Source: a virus. From it: DNA of 35,159 bases. Positions 7,920 through 14,336 of the stretch are shown here, piece by piece (positions within the stretch are counted from its first letter, which is position 1; each line of letters starts with the position of its first letter). The position numbers and the translations under genes are program-made. The stretch lies in IMG/VR virus record IMGVR_UViG_3300026518_000537, positions 1 through 35,159 of that record; one strand, given 5' to 3'. The notes under the pieces were generated by a model. The model was not told where the DNA came from, made no database searches, and saw nothing but the letters and a program-made list of their open reading frames with translations.

Positions 7920-8097
7920 TAGGTGATTTTTTATCTTTCTTTAATTCTTCTTTCTTCGCTTCTTCAGCCAGCTTATAAAATTCTTCAAGAGATTTAATTT
8001 GTTTCCCTATTAGTTTCTTAAATCTTTCCTCGCCTATTTTTTCCATTACCTTGTTAAATTCTTCTCTACTTATTTGTTCCATTTTTTTACTCATCAT
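7912..8097 (-). CDS. Small charged hypothetical protein
   Basis: A 61-residue, Lys/Glu-rich helical protein (MMSKKMEQISREEFNK... ending KKDKKSPSE). A second ATG one codon later is an alternative start. It sits between RusA and an HTH gene, overlapping the HTH start by 8 bases, which supports real translation. No family recognised and no membrane segment. Confidence 0.55.
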   Translation of the reverse strand: MMSKKMEQISREEFNKVMEKIGEERFKKLIGKQIKSLEEFYKLAEEAKKEELKKDKKSPSE

Positions 8098-8113
8098 TTC
8101 TTTGCTTTTCTTG

Positions 8114-8503
8114 TTACTCTGTTAAACTATAAATTTTACAATTAACAGTATTTCCTCTCTTTCCAGACCAGCACTGAACATTGCAGTTAATTTTGCTATC
8201 ATCTATCAAAACATTCATCTTAACAAGGAAATCTGTTAAAGTTTTTTCATAGTTTGCACAATCTCTGATTCTATTGTCAGGTCTGTTAAATAAATACAGA
8301 GCGGCATAAGGTGAAGAAATCTTATTTGTAAAGTTTATTAATCCCTTTTGTTCTATGAAAGAGCGTTTAGCTATGCTTAACCAATAATTATAGCTTTTGC
8401 TTTTTATCCTTTTCTTTCCTGCATTAACGTAACATGAGTTAACAGAAGGAGGGAAGGGTAATGTAACTTCAAAACAAGGTTTTCTTATGTACCACTCAAA
8501 CAT
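8114..8503 (-). CDS. rusA: RusA-like Holliday-junction resolvase, one catalytic Asp position altered
   Basis: A 129-residue protein with RusA features: TLPFPPSVNSCY at 14-25, RIRDCANYEKTLTDFL at 78-93 and VLIDDSKI at 98-105. RusA cleaves four-way junctions, which would debranch recombination or replication intermediates before packaging and fits the exonuclease/RecT/SSB set. In E. coli RusA the catalytic stretch reads RDLDN with D70 and D72. Here it reads RDCAN, so D81 is kept but the second Asp position is Ala83, while the later DD (101-102) is present. The enzyme may be weakened or use another acid. The gene overlaps the upstream HTH gene by 19 bases. Confidence 0.82.
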   Translation of the reverse strand: MFEWYIRKPCFEVTLPFPPSVNSCYVNAGKKRIKSKSYNYWLSIAKRSFIEQKGLINFTNKISSPYAALYLFNRPDNRIRDCANYEKTLTDFLVKMNVLIDDSKINCNVQCWSGKRGNTVNCKIYSLTE

Positions 8504-8871
8504 TCTTCTTCTTGAGATTCTCTAAAACATTGAATAAGCCCTTTGATTTTATTCTTAATTTTCTGATCTCTTATTGCGTTAAAATCATTGAGTAACGTAA
8601 TTGACTGAGAATTGCAGTCTTTCCAGTCAATTTCTATTTCCTCGTCAATTCCTTCGAAAAAGTAAGATGTATTAGTTTTAAATAGTTTAGATAATAGAAA
8701 AAGCTTGCTTGCACTAATACGGTTTTCTCCTGATTCATATTTTTGAACTTGTTGAAAAGTTGTACCTATTTCATCGCCAATATCTCTTTGTGTTAAGCCA
8801 CAAACTTTACGTTTGATCTTTAATTTGTTTCCAACATGAAGATCTATTTTGTTGCATAATACTTTATCCAT
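8485..8871 (-). CDS. XRE-family HTH regulator with C-terminal extension
   Basis: A 128-residue protein with an XRE domain at about 12-75: GNKLKIKRKVCGLTQRDIGDEIG, FQQVQKYESGENRISASKLFLLSKLF, then SYFFEG. A C-terminal helix of about 45 residues (IRDQKIKNKIKGLIQCFRES) probably mediates dimerisation. This is the architecture of alphaproteobacterial and phage repressors of the SinR/CI-short type. Two copies of the perfect palindrome TGAAGCTTCA stand in its upstream region, so autoregulation is likely. It leads the operon running through RusA towards the BI-1-like gene. Confidence 0.87.
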   Translation of the reverse strand: MDKVLCNKIDLHVGNKLKIKRKVCGLTQRDIGDEIGTTFQQVQKYESGENRISASKLFLLSKLFKTNTSYFFEGIDEEIEIDWKDCNSQSITLLNDFNAIRDQKIKNKIKGLIQCFRESQEEECLSGT

Positions 8872-8910
8872 TTTATTTACCTTTGTTTGTTAGTTGAAGT
8901 TTGTAATTCT

Positions 8911-8949
8911 TGAAGCTTCACTGCACTAATGTTTTTGAATGAAGCTTCA
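8911..8949. promoter_or_regulatory. Twin palindrome TGAAGCTTCA, operator candidate
   Basis: A perfect 10-bp palindrome at 8911-8920 is repeated at 8940-8949, centre to centre 29 bp. A related half-site, TTGAAG, lies at 8894. The pair sits 40-78 bases before the ATG of the HTH gene that starts at 8871. Paired palindromes at this place are typical repressor binding sites. Confidence 0.6.
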
Positions 8950-8960
8950 ATTTTACAAAA

Positions 8961-9929
8961 TTATTTTGGTGAAATTAAAATTCCTCCATTCTCTACACCC
9001 GAATAAACAGGTAGTTTTCCATCCCATTTTTCCATTTGTTTGTATTTTATTAAATTAGAGCTTAGAGAGGAGTTTATCAATCTATTGGCTTTAGCTTGAG
9101 ACTTAGCAACCTCCAAGATCGAAGCAGATTTTGCTTGAGCTTGCTTAACAGCAATTTGTCTTCTTTGTTCAGCTTGTAAAACTTCATATTTTAATTGCTT
9201 TTCTTTTTGGTTAGCCTCTTCGACAGCTTTAATTTTGTTTCTTATGATCTCATCAAGAGTAAATCTTCTAATATTTACCTCTTCAATAAAAAAGAAGGTT
9301 TCTTTCTCAAAAGCTAAATCCAAAGCTACTTTTAATTCGTTAGATATTTCTTGCCTTTTAGTAGAAACTTGATCGGCGGTGTAGCTTCCCAATACGTTCC
9401 TAGAAACTTCTAGTACTACTGGGTTTATTCTTTTGTTAAAAAAATTACTTCCATCGTTAATGAATATTGAGTAAACGGTATCAGGGTTAACCTTGTATCT
9501 TAAAGATAATTCTAAACCTATATTTAAGTTTTTTTCATCTAATACTGTTATTTTAGGAAGTTGGATAATTCCAGTTTTAGATTCTGCTTTATCAGATGAT
9601 TCATACCCATAATGAGCTGTTTTGCTTCTTACATCAACTTTAGTAACTGAATGTATAAGAGGAAGTTTGAAATGCACACCGGGTTCTCTAGTATCTTTAT
9701 CAAATACTCCTAGTTTAGAAACTAGTCCTACTTTTCCACTTGGAATCACAAACCAAGAGCCTAATAACAGTGTTAACGCTGTAAATATTAAAAATCCGTA
9801 ATAGCCTAGTATGTAAGCAACGTGAGAAAATTCGTTATAATCATCAATTGTTCTGTTGGCATTAAAAGGGTCCTGTTTTTTTAGTATGAACTCGGATTTT
9901 TGTAAGAATTTGGGGTTTAAAATATTCAT
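8961..9929 (-). CDS. SPFH / band-7 (prohibitin/HflC-like) membrane protein
   Basis: A 322-residue protein. A transmembrane segment at about 39-61 is followed by the SPFH start VIPSGKVGLVSKLGVF. Then come REPGVHFKLPLIHSVTKVDVR near 81-101, the prohibitin-homology beta region, IEEVNIRRFTLDEIIRNKIKAVEEANQ near 215-240, and a long Ala/Lys/Glu/Gln coiled coil (ILEVAKSQAKANR). This is the layout of stomatin/prohibitin/HflC proteins, which form large membrane cages. HflK/HflC surround and modulate FtsH in bacteria. It is full length. It lies in an accessory block with a BI-1/YccA-like gene 1.4 kb downstream on the same strand; a role in FtsH control or membrane protection is inferred. Confidence 0.88.
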   Translation of the reverse strand: MNILNPKFLQKSEFILKKQDPFNANRTIDDYNEFSHVAYILGYYGFLIFTALTLLLGSWFVIPSGKVGLVSKLGVFDKDTREPGVHFKLPLIHSVTKVDVRSKTAHYGYESSDKAESKTGIIQLPKITVLDEKNLNIGLELSLRYKVNPDTVYSIFINDGSNFFNKRINPVVLEVSRNVLGSYTADQVSTKRQEISNELKVALDLAFEKETFFFIEEVNIRRFTLDEIIRNKIKAVEEANQKEKQLKYEVLQAEQRRQIAVKQAQAKSASILEVAKSQAKANRLINSSLSSNLIKYKQMEKWDGKLPVYSGVENGGILISPK

Positions 9930-9986
9930 AATATTAATTTTAAGTTTGTTTGTATTTTTTTATAAATTTGTATTTTGCTAATTTTA

Positions 9987-10223
9987 TTAGTTTTTATTCA
10001 TTTCATTACCTTTTTTTAAGTTAGTTAAAATTTCATCAGCTCTTGGCGAATCAACAACAAATGACATCATTTCTCCTGTTGAATCATCTAAGATTGGTGT
10101 AATAGCGCAAATACCGCTGAAGGTTTTGAGCATATTGTTTGAGAATTTATCAAAGTTCTCTTTGTCTTCTTTGGTTTCGAAGCCACCTGCATGTAGCTCT
10201 ATAAATCTTGCTTTAATTTTCAT
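9987..10223 (-). CDS. Small phage hypothetical protein
   Basis: I place the start at the ATG at 10221-10223 (MKIKARFIELHAGGFE...), giving 78 residues. Longer upstream starts would overlap the neighbouring gene in another frame by over 100 bases, whereas this start overlaps its stop by only 11. The protein looks like a small alpha/beta cytoplasmic protein, FETKEDKENFDKFSNNML followed by strands. There are no recognised motifs or membrane segments. Confidence 0.6.
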   Translation of the reverse strand: MKIKARFIELHAGGFETKEDKENFDKFSNNMLKTFSGICAITPILDDSTGEMMSFVVDSPRADEILTNLKKGNEMNKN

Positions 10224-10395
10224 ATTTGCACCATTCTTTAGGGGCTTCCTTGTATTCAGGCTCTCTGTCTTCAAATACTGAGAGTATGAATTCAATTCCG
10301 TTATAGAGACCAAGTTCATAAGGAGACTTTTGCCATGCACTTTCTTTTGTCTCTAGTAAGTAGTTTAATTCTTCTAATTTTGCTTCAATACTCAT
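10213..10395 (-). CDS. Small conserved-looking phage hypothetical protein
   Basis: A 60-residue protein, MSIEAKLEELNYLLETKESAWQ..., with LYNGIEFILSVFEDREPEY. It resembles small accessory proteins seen beside early genes in many phages (helical, acidic, containing a 'G.e.ilsvfe.rep' pattern), but no function is known to me. GGTAAG stands upstream of the ATG. It lies 6 bases after the zinc-ribbon gene and is coupled to the next gene by an 11-base overlap. Confidence 0.62.
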   Translation of the reverse strand: MSIEAKLEELNYLLETKESAWQKSPYELGLYNGIEFILSVFEDREPEYKEAPKEWCKYEN

Positions 10396-10401
10396 GAGTT
10401 C

Positions 10402-10575
10402 TTACCAATAACGTCGTTTAGTGAATATGAATTGGCTATTACCGCAAAATTTGCACTCATACCAGTGGTAACTGTAAGGTTTGCGAAACAACCCTTTCTT
10501 TCCGCAACATGAGCATCTTTTTCTGGCGCAATATTCTAAGAATTTCTTGATGTAATTAATGATTTTTCTCTTCAT
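10402..10575 (-). CDS. Small zinc-ribbon protein (57 residues)
   Basis: A short open frame of 57 codons: MKRKIINYIKKFLEYCARKR, CSCCGKKGLF, then YECKFCGN and a basic tail ending KRRYW. The two pairs CxxC (CSCC) and CxxC (CKFC), 20 residues apart, form a typical zinc ribbon. The ends are rich in Lys and Arg, so nucleic-acid binding is plausible. The start overlaps the stop of the preceding HTH gene by 20 bases and the gene ends 6 bases before the next, so it fills what would otherwise be a 160-base gap in the operon. The coding claim rests on the CxxC pairs and fit. Confidence 0.7.
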   Translation of the reverse strand: MKRKIINYIKKFLEYCARKRCSCCGKKGLFRKPYSYHWYECKFCGNSQFIFTKRRYW

Positions 10576-10852
10576 ATCTTTCTAGTTTTACAAAATTAAT
10601 GTTTTCGAGTTTTTTTTTATTATCTAAACTTGATTGCATGCCATCTAGAAAAGAGTTAACTCTTGTTTTGAGGGCTCGAGATAGGCGGTATAAATTCACT
10701 AAATTTATGTGATCTATTCCTTTTTCATATTTTGATATTTGTTGAGTAGAAACACCCAGAAAATCTCCTAGATCAGTTTGGGTCATGCCCATGCACTTTC
10801 TCTTGTGTCGAATCTTTTCACCGATGTATTTGTTTATAAATTCCTGTTCCAT
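10556..10852 (-). CDS. XRE-family HTH regulator
   Basis: A 98-residue protein with an XRE domain at about 10-70: IGEKIRHKRKCMGMTQTDLGDFLGV, STQQISKYEKGIDHI, NLYRLSRALKTRVNSF. A short charged tail follows. It is a Cro/CI-like regulator of the same style as those at 7.7 and 8.5 kb. It lies 13 bases downstream of the 273-residue replication-associated gene and overlaps the zinc-ribbon gene by 20 bases, so it is part of the leftward early operon. Confidence 0.85.
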   Translation of the reverse strand: MEQEFINKYIGEKIRHKRKCMGMTQTDLGDFLGVSTQQISKYEKGIDHINLVNLYRLSRALKTRVNSFLDGMQSSLDNKKKLENINFVKLERYEEKNH

Positions 10853-10865
10853 TTTTTTAATGTAG

Positions 10866-11687
10866 TTATGCTGTTTTTAATATTTGTTTGATTGATAGTT
10901 CGTAATCCTGCATGAATTTAATTTCTTCAGGGCTTAAAGTTTGTTTTTTGTATTTCTTGTTTGAAAGATGCTGATACTTTCTGTTTTTTAGCTCTTTCTG
11001 TTTCTCAATGTAAGATTTGTCATTTTTCTTAAGCGTTGAGCTAAGTTTTAAAATAATGCCATCTATTTGGCTTTCAGACTTATCTTCAATCTGTGGTTTT
11101 TCGTATTGAGATATGAATTGAAGGCATATTTCTTCGTTGCCAATTTTGTTTATTGTTTTGTTACTTCCAGATGTAAAACTAGGAGTAAATTTTTGCTTAT
11201 TCAAATCTTTGCAAGTAAGCCACATTTCCTTCAAATCTTTTTTAAGCCAGTGTGATTCCCTTCGGTTAGGGTTGTCTTCGTCTAAAAGCCACCTTAAATT
11301 GGCAATACCGTCCATTTCATAAATAGTTTGATTGCTAAAACCATTATCCATGATTACTCCACCACCATATTTTACTGAGTTTATGGCAACGAGAATCTTG
11401 TTAGCTTCTATTTCAGCTTGTTCTTGTTCGCTGTGTAAAGAGCCTGACCCTTCAATCATTTTGATAAAGTAAGCAGGGGATGGTTTGCCATTAAAACCAA
11501 ATATTTTATTCCACTCTTCGTTATCGACATTGAGAACTATGTGATCGACGCATTGGGTAAGTTCTTTGTCGCTTATGCCTTTAGCTGTAAGGATGCTTTC
11601 CAATGCTTTTAGGTAATCCTCAGAGCAGCTAAAACCGTAAATATCTTTAAGAAGTTTAATGTTTTTTGCGAATTCTTTTTTATTCAT
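10866..11687 (-). CDS. Replication-associated protein (DUF6475-like), possible helicase-loader analogue
   Basis: A 273-residue soluble protein, MNKKEFAKNIKLLKDIYG..., with WNKIFGFNGKPSPAYFI near 58-75 and a long Lys-rich C-terminal region (KKYKKQTLSPEEIKFM). The N-terminal pattern 'kllk.iyg......yl......l.....lt.......ilg....kPsp..f' resembles phage DUF6475 proteins found next to DUF1376-type replication proteins. It lies 8 bases downstream of the DUF1376 gene on the same strand, the place where a helicase loader or primosome helper usually stands. That role is inferred; there is no Walker motif. Confidence 0.55.
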   Translation of the reverse strand: MNKKEFAKNIKLLKDIYGFSCSEDYLKALESILTAKGISDKELTQCVDHIVLNVDNEEWNKIFGFNGKPSPAYFIKMIEGSGSLHSEQEQAEIEANKILVAINSVKYGGGVIMDNGFSNQTIYEMDGIANLRWLLDEDNPNRRESHWLKKDLKEMWLTCKDLNKQKFTPSFTSGSNKTINKIGNEEICLQFISQYEKPQIEDKSESQIDGIILKLSSTLKKNDKSYIEKQKELKNRKYQHLSNKKYKKQTLSPEEIKFMQDYELSIKQILKTA

Positions 11688-11695
11688 ATTGACCT

Positions 11696-12640
11696 CTATT
11701 CTGCGTTTGCGTAGGCTAATATAGCATCGTCGCTTTCTCGATCTCTTCTTTGCGCAGCAGTCTCACAAGAGGCTGATTGATTGGCGACGATTTTCCTTGA
11801 ATCTATTTCCTGATAATCTTCCCAAGCTCTGTCATTTAGAAACTTAGGTGCAGATTTAGAAAATTGATTGTTTTGCATGCAGTGCTTCAGGTAGTTTTGA
11901 AGCCCTAGCATTATTTCCTTGAATGTTTGTTCAGGTTCTTTCGAGTTGTTTAGAATCAAATTAAACTTTTCCTTTGAAGGTTTTTTAGCTCCCTTAGCTG
12001 GGGATGATCCGCTAGAAGTTTCTACAGGAATGTAAAAAGACCAAAATTCTTGAAACTGTTCTTCAAAATCTTTTTTTGCTTTAGTTTTTTTAATTATATT
12101 AGATTTATCTAATATATTCTGGTTCTGGTTGGTTGAACGATCGTTTAACGGTTTTGGAACGAGTGAACCATCAATCGTTATATCATTGGTTCTATCAATC
12201 GTTGCATCATTCGTTAAACGGTTGATAGAATTCTCTTTAGCTTTTTTTTCTTTTTTCTTTGCTGCTGCTTTTTTACCTGCCTCGGATAATTTCCTGTATT
12301 TCTCTGCTTGGTGAGCTATTACCTGTTCGACTTTTTTGTTTAAATAAGCTCCATTTTTGTATGTAAAAAACATTTTTAACACATTATCTACAGCTTCTCT
12401 TTCTTCTTCAGAAATTGCTCTACACAATCTGTACATTCTTAAGTTATTTTTAGATTGGTTAACGGATGAGTCATCAATCGTTTCATCATTCGTTGAACGA
12501 TTGATGCAGCAAGCTAAAGAACCTGTGCTGTAGTAATGGTCCATAAGTAAGCGGTAAGCTCCATGTTCAAGTAATGAAAGTTGTTGGGTGTCTCTAGCAT
12601 AATCTCCTGGATAATGCGGATACCATTGAAGTCCTGACAT
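11696..12640 (-). CDS. DUF1376/YdaU-like phage replication protein with internal iterons
   Basis: A 314-residue protein. Residues 1-45 (WYPHYPGDYARDTQQLSLLEHGAYRLLMDHYY) are the DUF1376 signature of phage replication initiator-like proteins, related to winged-helix O-type proteins. The middle is Lys-rich (GKKAAAKKKEKK) with repeated peptides TNDETID, TNDATID and TNDITID. The C-terminal part (FEEQFQEFWSFYIPV, NYLKHCMQ) resembles the tail of phage O/DnaT-like proteins. The DNA encoding the TND-TID peptides contains 22-bp repeats (12170-12494), like the ori iterons inside lambda gene O. It is first in the leftward operon. Confidence 0.78.
   Translation of the reverse strand: MSGLQWYPHYPGDYARDTQQLSLLEHGAYRLLMDHYYSTGSLACCINRSTNDETIDDSSVNQSKNNLRMYRLCRAISEEEREAVDNVLKMFFTYKNGAYLNKKVEQVIAHQAEKYRKLSEAGKKAAAKKKEKKAKENSINRLTNDATIDRTNDITIDGSLVPKPLNDRSTNQNQNILDKSNIIKKTKAKKDFEEQFQEFWSFYIPVETSSGSSPAKGAKKPSKEKFNLILNNSKEPEQTFKEIMLGLQNYLKHCMQNNQFSKSAPKFLNDRAWEDYQEIDSRKIVANQSASCETAAQRRDRESDDAILAYANAE
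12170..12494. repeat. Three 22-bp iterons, candidate replication origin
   Basis: Repeats of the form ATCAATCGTT-NN-ATCATTSGTT lie at 12170-12191, 12194-12215 and 12473-12494. The palindrome AACGATCGTT lies just left of them near 12136-12145 and the inverted motif AACGATTGAT at 12496-12505. All lie inside the replication-protein gene, in the stretch encoding TND-TID peptides. The placement imitates lambda-type ori sequences in gene O. Protein-level repetition is the other possible cause. Confidence 0.5.
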
Positions 12641-12661
12641 AATTTACCTCTTTCTTTTTAT

Positions 12662-12709
12662 AAAAGGGCATGCTATTTAATCAGTCATTATCAAATGACA
12701 TGCTCTTTT
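12662..12709. other. Large nested inverted repeat in the divergent control region
   Basis: Outer arms AAAAGGGCATG (12662-12672) and CATGCTCTTTT (12699-12709) pair with one G-T. Inner arms GTCATT (12684-12689) and AATGAC (12694-12699) pair perfectly around ATCA. It lies between the replication gene (leftward) and the HTH operon (rightward). It could be an operator pair, a leader structure of the minus-strand mRNA, or part of a small RNA ending at the terminator that follows. Confidence 0.6.
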
Positions 12710-12734
12710 GTATGTTATTTATGATACTACGCTA

Positions 12735-12769
12735 GGAGGCGCATCTAAGGTGCGTCTCCATTTTTTTTT
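12735..12769 (+). terminator. Strong Rho-independent terminator
   Basis: A 9-bp stem, GGAGGCGCA (12735-12743) with TGCGTCTCC (12751-12759), has one G-U and a 7-base loop, followed by A and nine T on the plus strand. It is GC-rich in a very AT-rich area. No recognised plus-strand gene ends here, so it may end a short plus-strand RNA. Confidence 0.8.
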
Positions 12770-12790
12770 AAACATATAATCAATAAATGA

Positions 12791-12812
12791 ATAATATGTT
12801 TACTCATATTAT
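12791..12812. promoter_or_regulatory. Inverted repeat upstream of the triple-HTH operon
   Basis: ATAATATG (12791-12798) and CATATTAT (12805-12812) are perfect inverted arms around TTTACT, 57-78 bases before the first HTH gene. The centre GTTTACT is shared with the repeat at 6815-6844. An operator for one of the HTH proteins is the likely role. Confidence 0.5.
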
Positions 12813-12868
12813 GTATCTTTACAAATTTAATAATCAACTATAAGTTTAAAAAAAAATTAATTTAATGA

Positions 12869-13303
12869 ATGCCAAACAACACTGGTTTTAAGAATACAAA
12901 GCTTCTTATAAAAGAAATGCGTTTAAAAAGAGGTTTGAGTCAATCAAGGTTGGGAGAGGCTTTAGGGCTGTCTCAAGCTCAAGTTGGTAAGATTGAAAAT
13001 GGTGATTCTGTTAATGGTTCAAGATTAGAAGATATAGCTAATTTTTTTGGTTGCTCAGTCTCTGATTTATTTTATGGCGCTGAAAAACAAGAAGATTTTG
13101 TTCCAGACAAATCTCTTTCTCAAGATATACATGATGCAATATCTTATGTTTTGAAAAATAAGAAACTTTCTATAAGCAAAGAGTCTTATGCTGATGCGTT
13201 TTCGTTCATTTATAATGAAATATCTAATTCCAGCAAAAATAAAATTGAGGCCTTGCAAGAATCTAATATAGCTAATGTTATCAAATTAGTTAGAGAGGGT
13301 TAA
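12869..13303 (+). CDS. HTH regulator, first of three tandem paralogues
   Basis: A 144-residue protein with an N-terminal XRE domain (KTKLLIKEMRLKRGLSQSRLGEALGLSQAQVGKIENGDSVNGSRLEDIANFFGCSVSDLF) and a C-terminal domain of about 65 residues. The latter reads SLSQDIHDAISYVLKNKK, ESYADAFSFIYNEIS, KIEALQESNIANVIKLVREG. Its two neighbours share both parts. The C-terminal domain is not one I know; it is probably helical and used for dimerisation or sensing. Translation start: ATG at 12869, preceded by an AT-rich leader with little Shine-Dalgarno. Likely role: phage immunity or accessory gene control. Confidence 0.82.
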   Translation: MPNNTGFKNTKLLIKEMRLKRGLSQSRLGEALGLSQAQVGKIENGDSVNGSRLEDIANFFGCSVSDLFYGAEKQEDFVPDKSLSQDIHDAISYVLKNKKLSISKESYADAFSFIYNEISNSSKNKIEALQESNIANVIKLVREG

Positions 13304-13321
13304 TAATATTTTTATTTAATC

Positions 13322-13756
13322 ATGTATAAGAAAAAGCTCAGTACTAAGCTTCTTATTAAGGATAAAAGGAAGGTTACTGGAAAGAGTCAGGCGGACTTTG
13401 CTAATATATTGGGAATATCTAGAACTCAGTATGGTAAACTTGAAAATGGTCATCATTTAAGTCTATATTGGTTGGAAAAGATAGCTGAAATATTAAAGTG
13501 TTCTGTTACTGATCTTATCTCTGAAGGTAGTATTTATAATTTTAGGGATAAGGTTATTAATGAGCCGCTTGCAGAAGATATTCATGAGGCTTTATCTTAT
13601 GTAGTGAAAAAAAACAACGATACAGTAAATACAAAGCAGTATGCCAATGCATTTTTGAAAATATACCAGGGGATTTCATATGAGGGGGTGAAAAAAGTTG
13701 AAGCTTTGCAAGAGCCTAATATATATGATGTGATTAGATTGATTAAAGGTTGTTGA
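13322..13756 (+). CDS. HTH regulator, second of three tandem paralogues
   Basis: A 144-residue protein of the same architecture as its upstream neighbour: XRE domain with KVTGKSQADFANILGISRTQYGKLENGHHLSLYWLEKIAEILKCSVTDLI, then the conserved C-terminal domain LAEDIHEALSYVVKKN, KQYANAFLKIYQGIS, KVEALQEPNIYDVIRLIKG. It begins 18 bases after the first copy. The recognition-helix region (SRTQYGKLENG) differs from the other two (SQAQVGKIENG, SQTQVGKIESG), so it probably binds a different operator. No stop or frameshift disrupts it. Confidence 0.82.
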   Translation: MYKKKLSTKLLIKDKRKVTGKSQADFANILGISRTQYGKLENGHHLSLYWLEKIAEILKCSVTDLISEGSIYNFRDKVINEPLAEDIHEALSYVVKKNNDTVNTKQYANAFLKIYQGISYEGVKKVEALQEPNIYDVIRLIKGC

Positions 13757-13770
13757 TAAGATAGTAAAAA

Positions 13771-14196
13771 ATGTCTGATGCTAGGAAGGTAGAAAATAGT
13801 TTATTGGTCAAAGAGTTTAGAGTTAAAGCCGGTCTAACCCAGAGAGAATTTGGGAAGAAGGTTGGGCTATCTCAGACGCAAGTTGGAAAAATTGAATCAG
13901 GTCTGCATGTAAGTCTTTACAGGTTAAATCAAATAGCGAGGGTTTTAAATTGCAGGGTTTCGAATTTGATAAATGATGGTGACAAAGATTTTGGTCCTGA
14001 CGAGTCATTGGCTAATGATATTCATCAAGCGATTTGCTTTGTTGATAAGAATAAAAGCTCTTCTCTTTCTAGGCGTGATTATACCAGTGTTTTTGTAAGA
14101 ATTTATAATCAGATATGTGAGCCTGGTAAACTTAAAATAGAGGTTCTGCAAGAGGAAAATATACATAATGTTATTAAGCTTGTCCAAAACGGATAG
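13771..14196 (+). CDS. HTH regulator, third of three tandem paralogues
   Basis: A 141-residue protein with XRE domain (LLVKEFRVKAGLTQREFGKKVGLSQTQVGKIESGLHVSLYRLNQIARVLNCRVSNLI) and the same C-terminal domain (LANDIHQAICFVDKNK, YTSVFVRIYNQIC, IEVLQEENIHNVIKLVQNG). It starts 14 bases after the second copy and ends about 50 bases before a terminator hairpin, so the three form one transcript. The three have diverged well at both DNA and protein level, so the duplication is old and retained. Confidence 0.82.
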   Translation: MSDARKVENSLLVKEFRVKAGLTQREFGKKVGLSQTQVGKIESGLHVSLYRLNQIARVLNCRVSNLINDGDKDFGPDESLANDIHQAICFVDKNKSSSLSRRDYTSVFVRIYNQICEPGKLKIEVLQEENIHNVIKLVQNG

Positions 14197-14246
14197 CAAT
14201 ATCAATTTGCGTTGTTGATTTTATCACAATAGCTTCTAAAAATAAA

Positions 14247-14274
14247 AAAGCCCCGTTGGTAGCGAGGCTTTAAA
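14247..14274 (+). terminator. Terminator hairpin after the triple-HTH operon
   Basis: AAAGCC (14247-14252) pairs with GGCTTT (14266-14271), with additional pairing CG/CG and one mismatch inside; A-rich before and T/A-rich after. It works in outline for either strand. It separates the HTH operon from the SLATT-like gene, which then needs its own promoter. Confidence 0.55.
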
Positions 14275-14336
14275 ATAAATTTTGTAATTTTTATTATGTT
14301 AAAGAATAAAGATGTTAAATCTTTTAGTAAAGAACT

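Noticed and set aside
9987-10340. Long version (117 residues) of the small gene ending at 9987
   Set aside because: The added N-terminal part overlaps the coding region at 10213-10395 in another frame; the ATG at 10223 is better.
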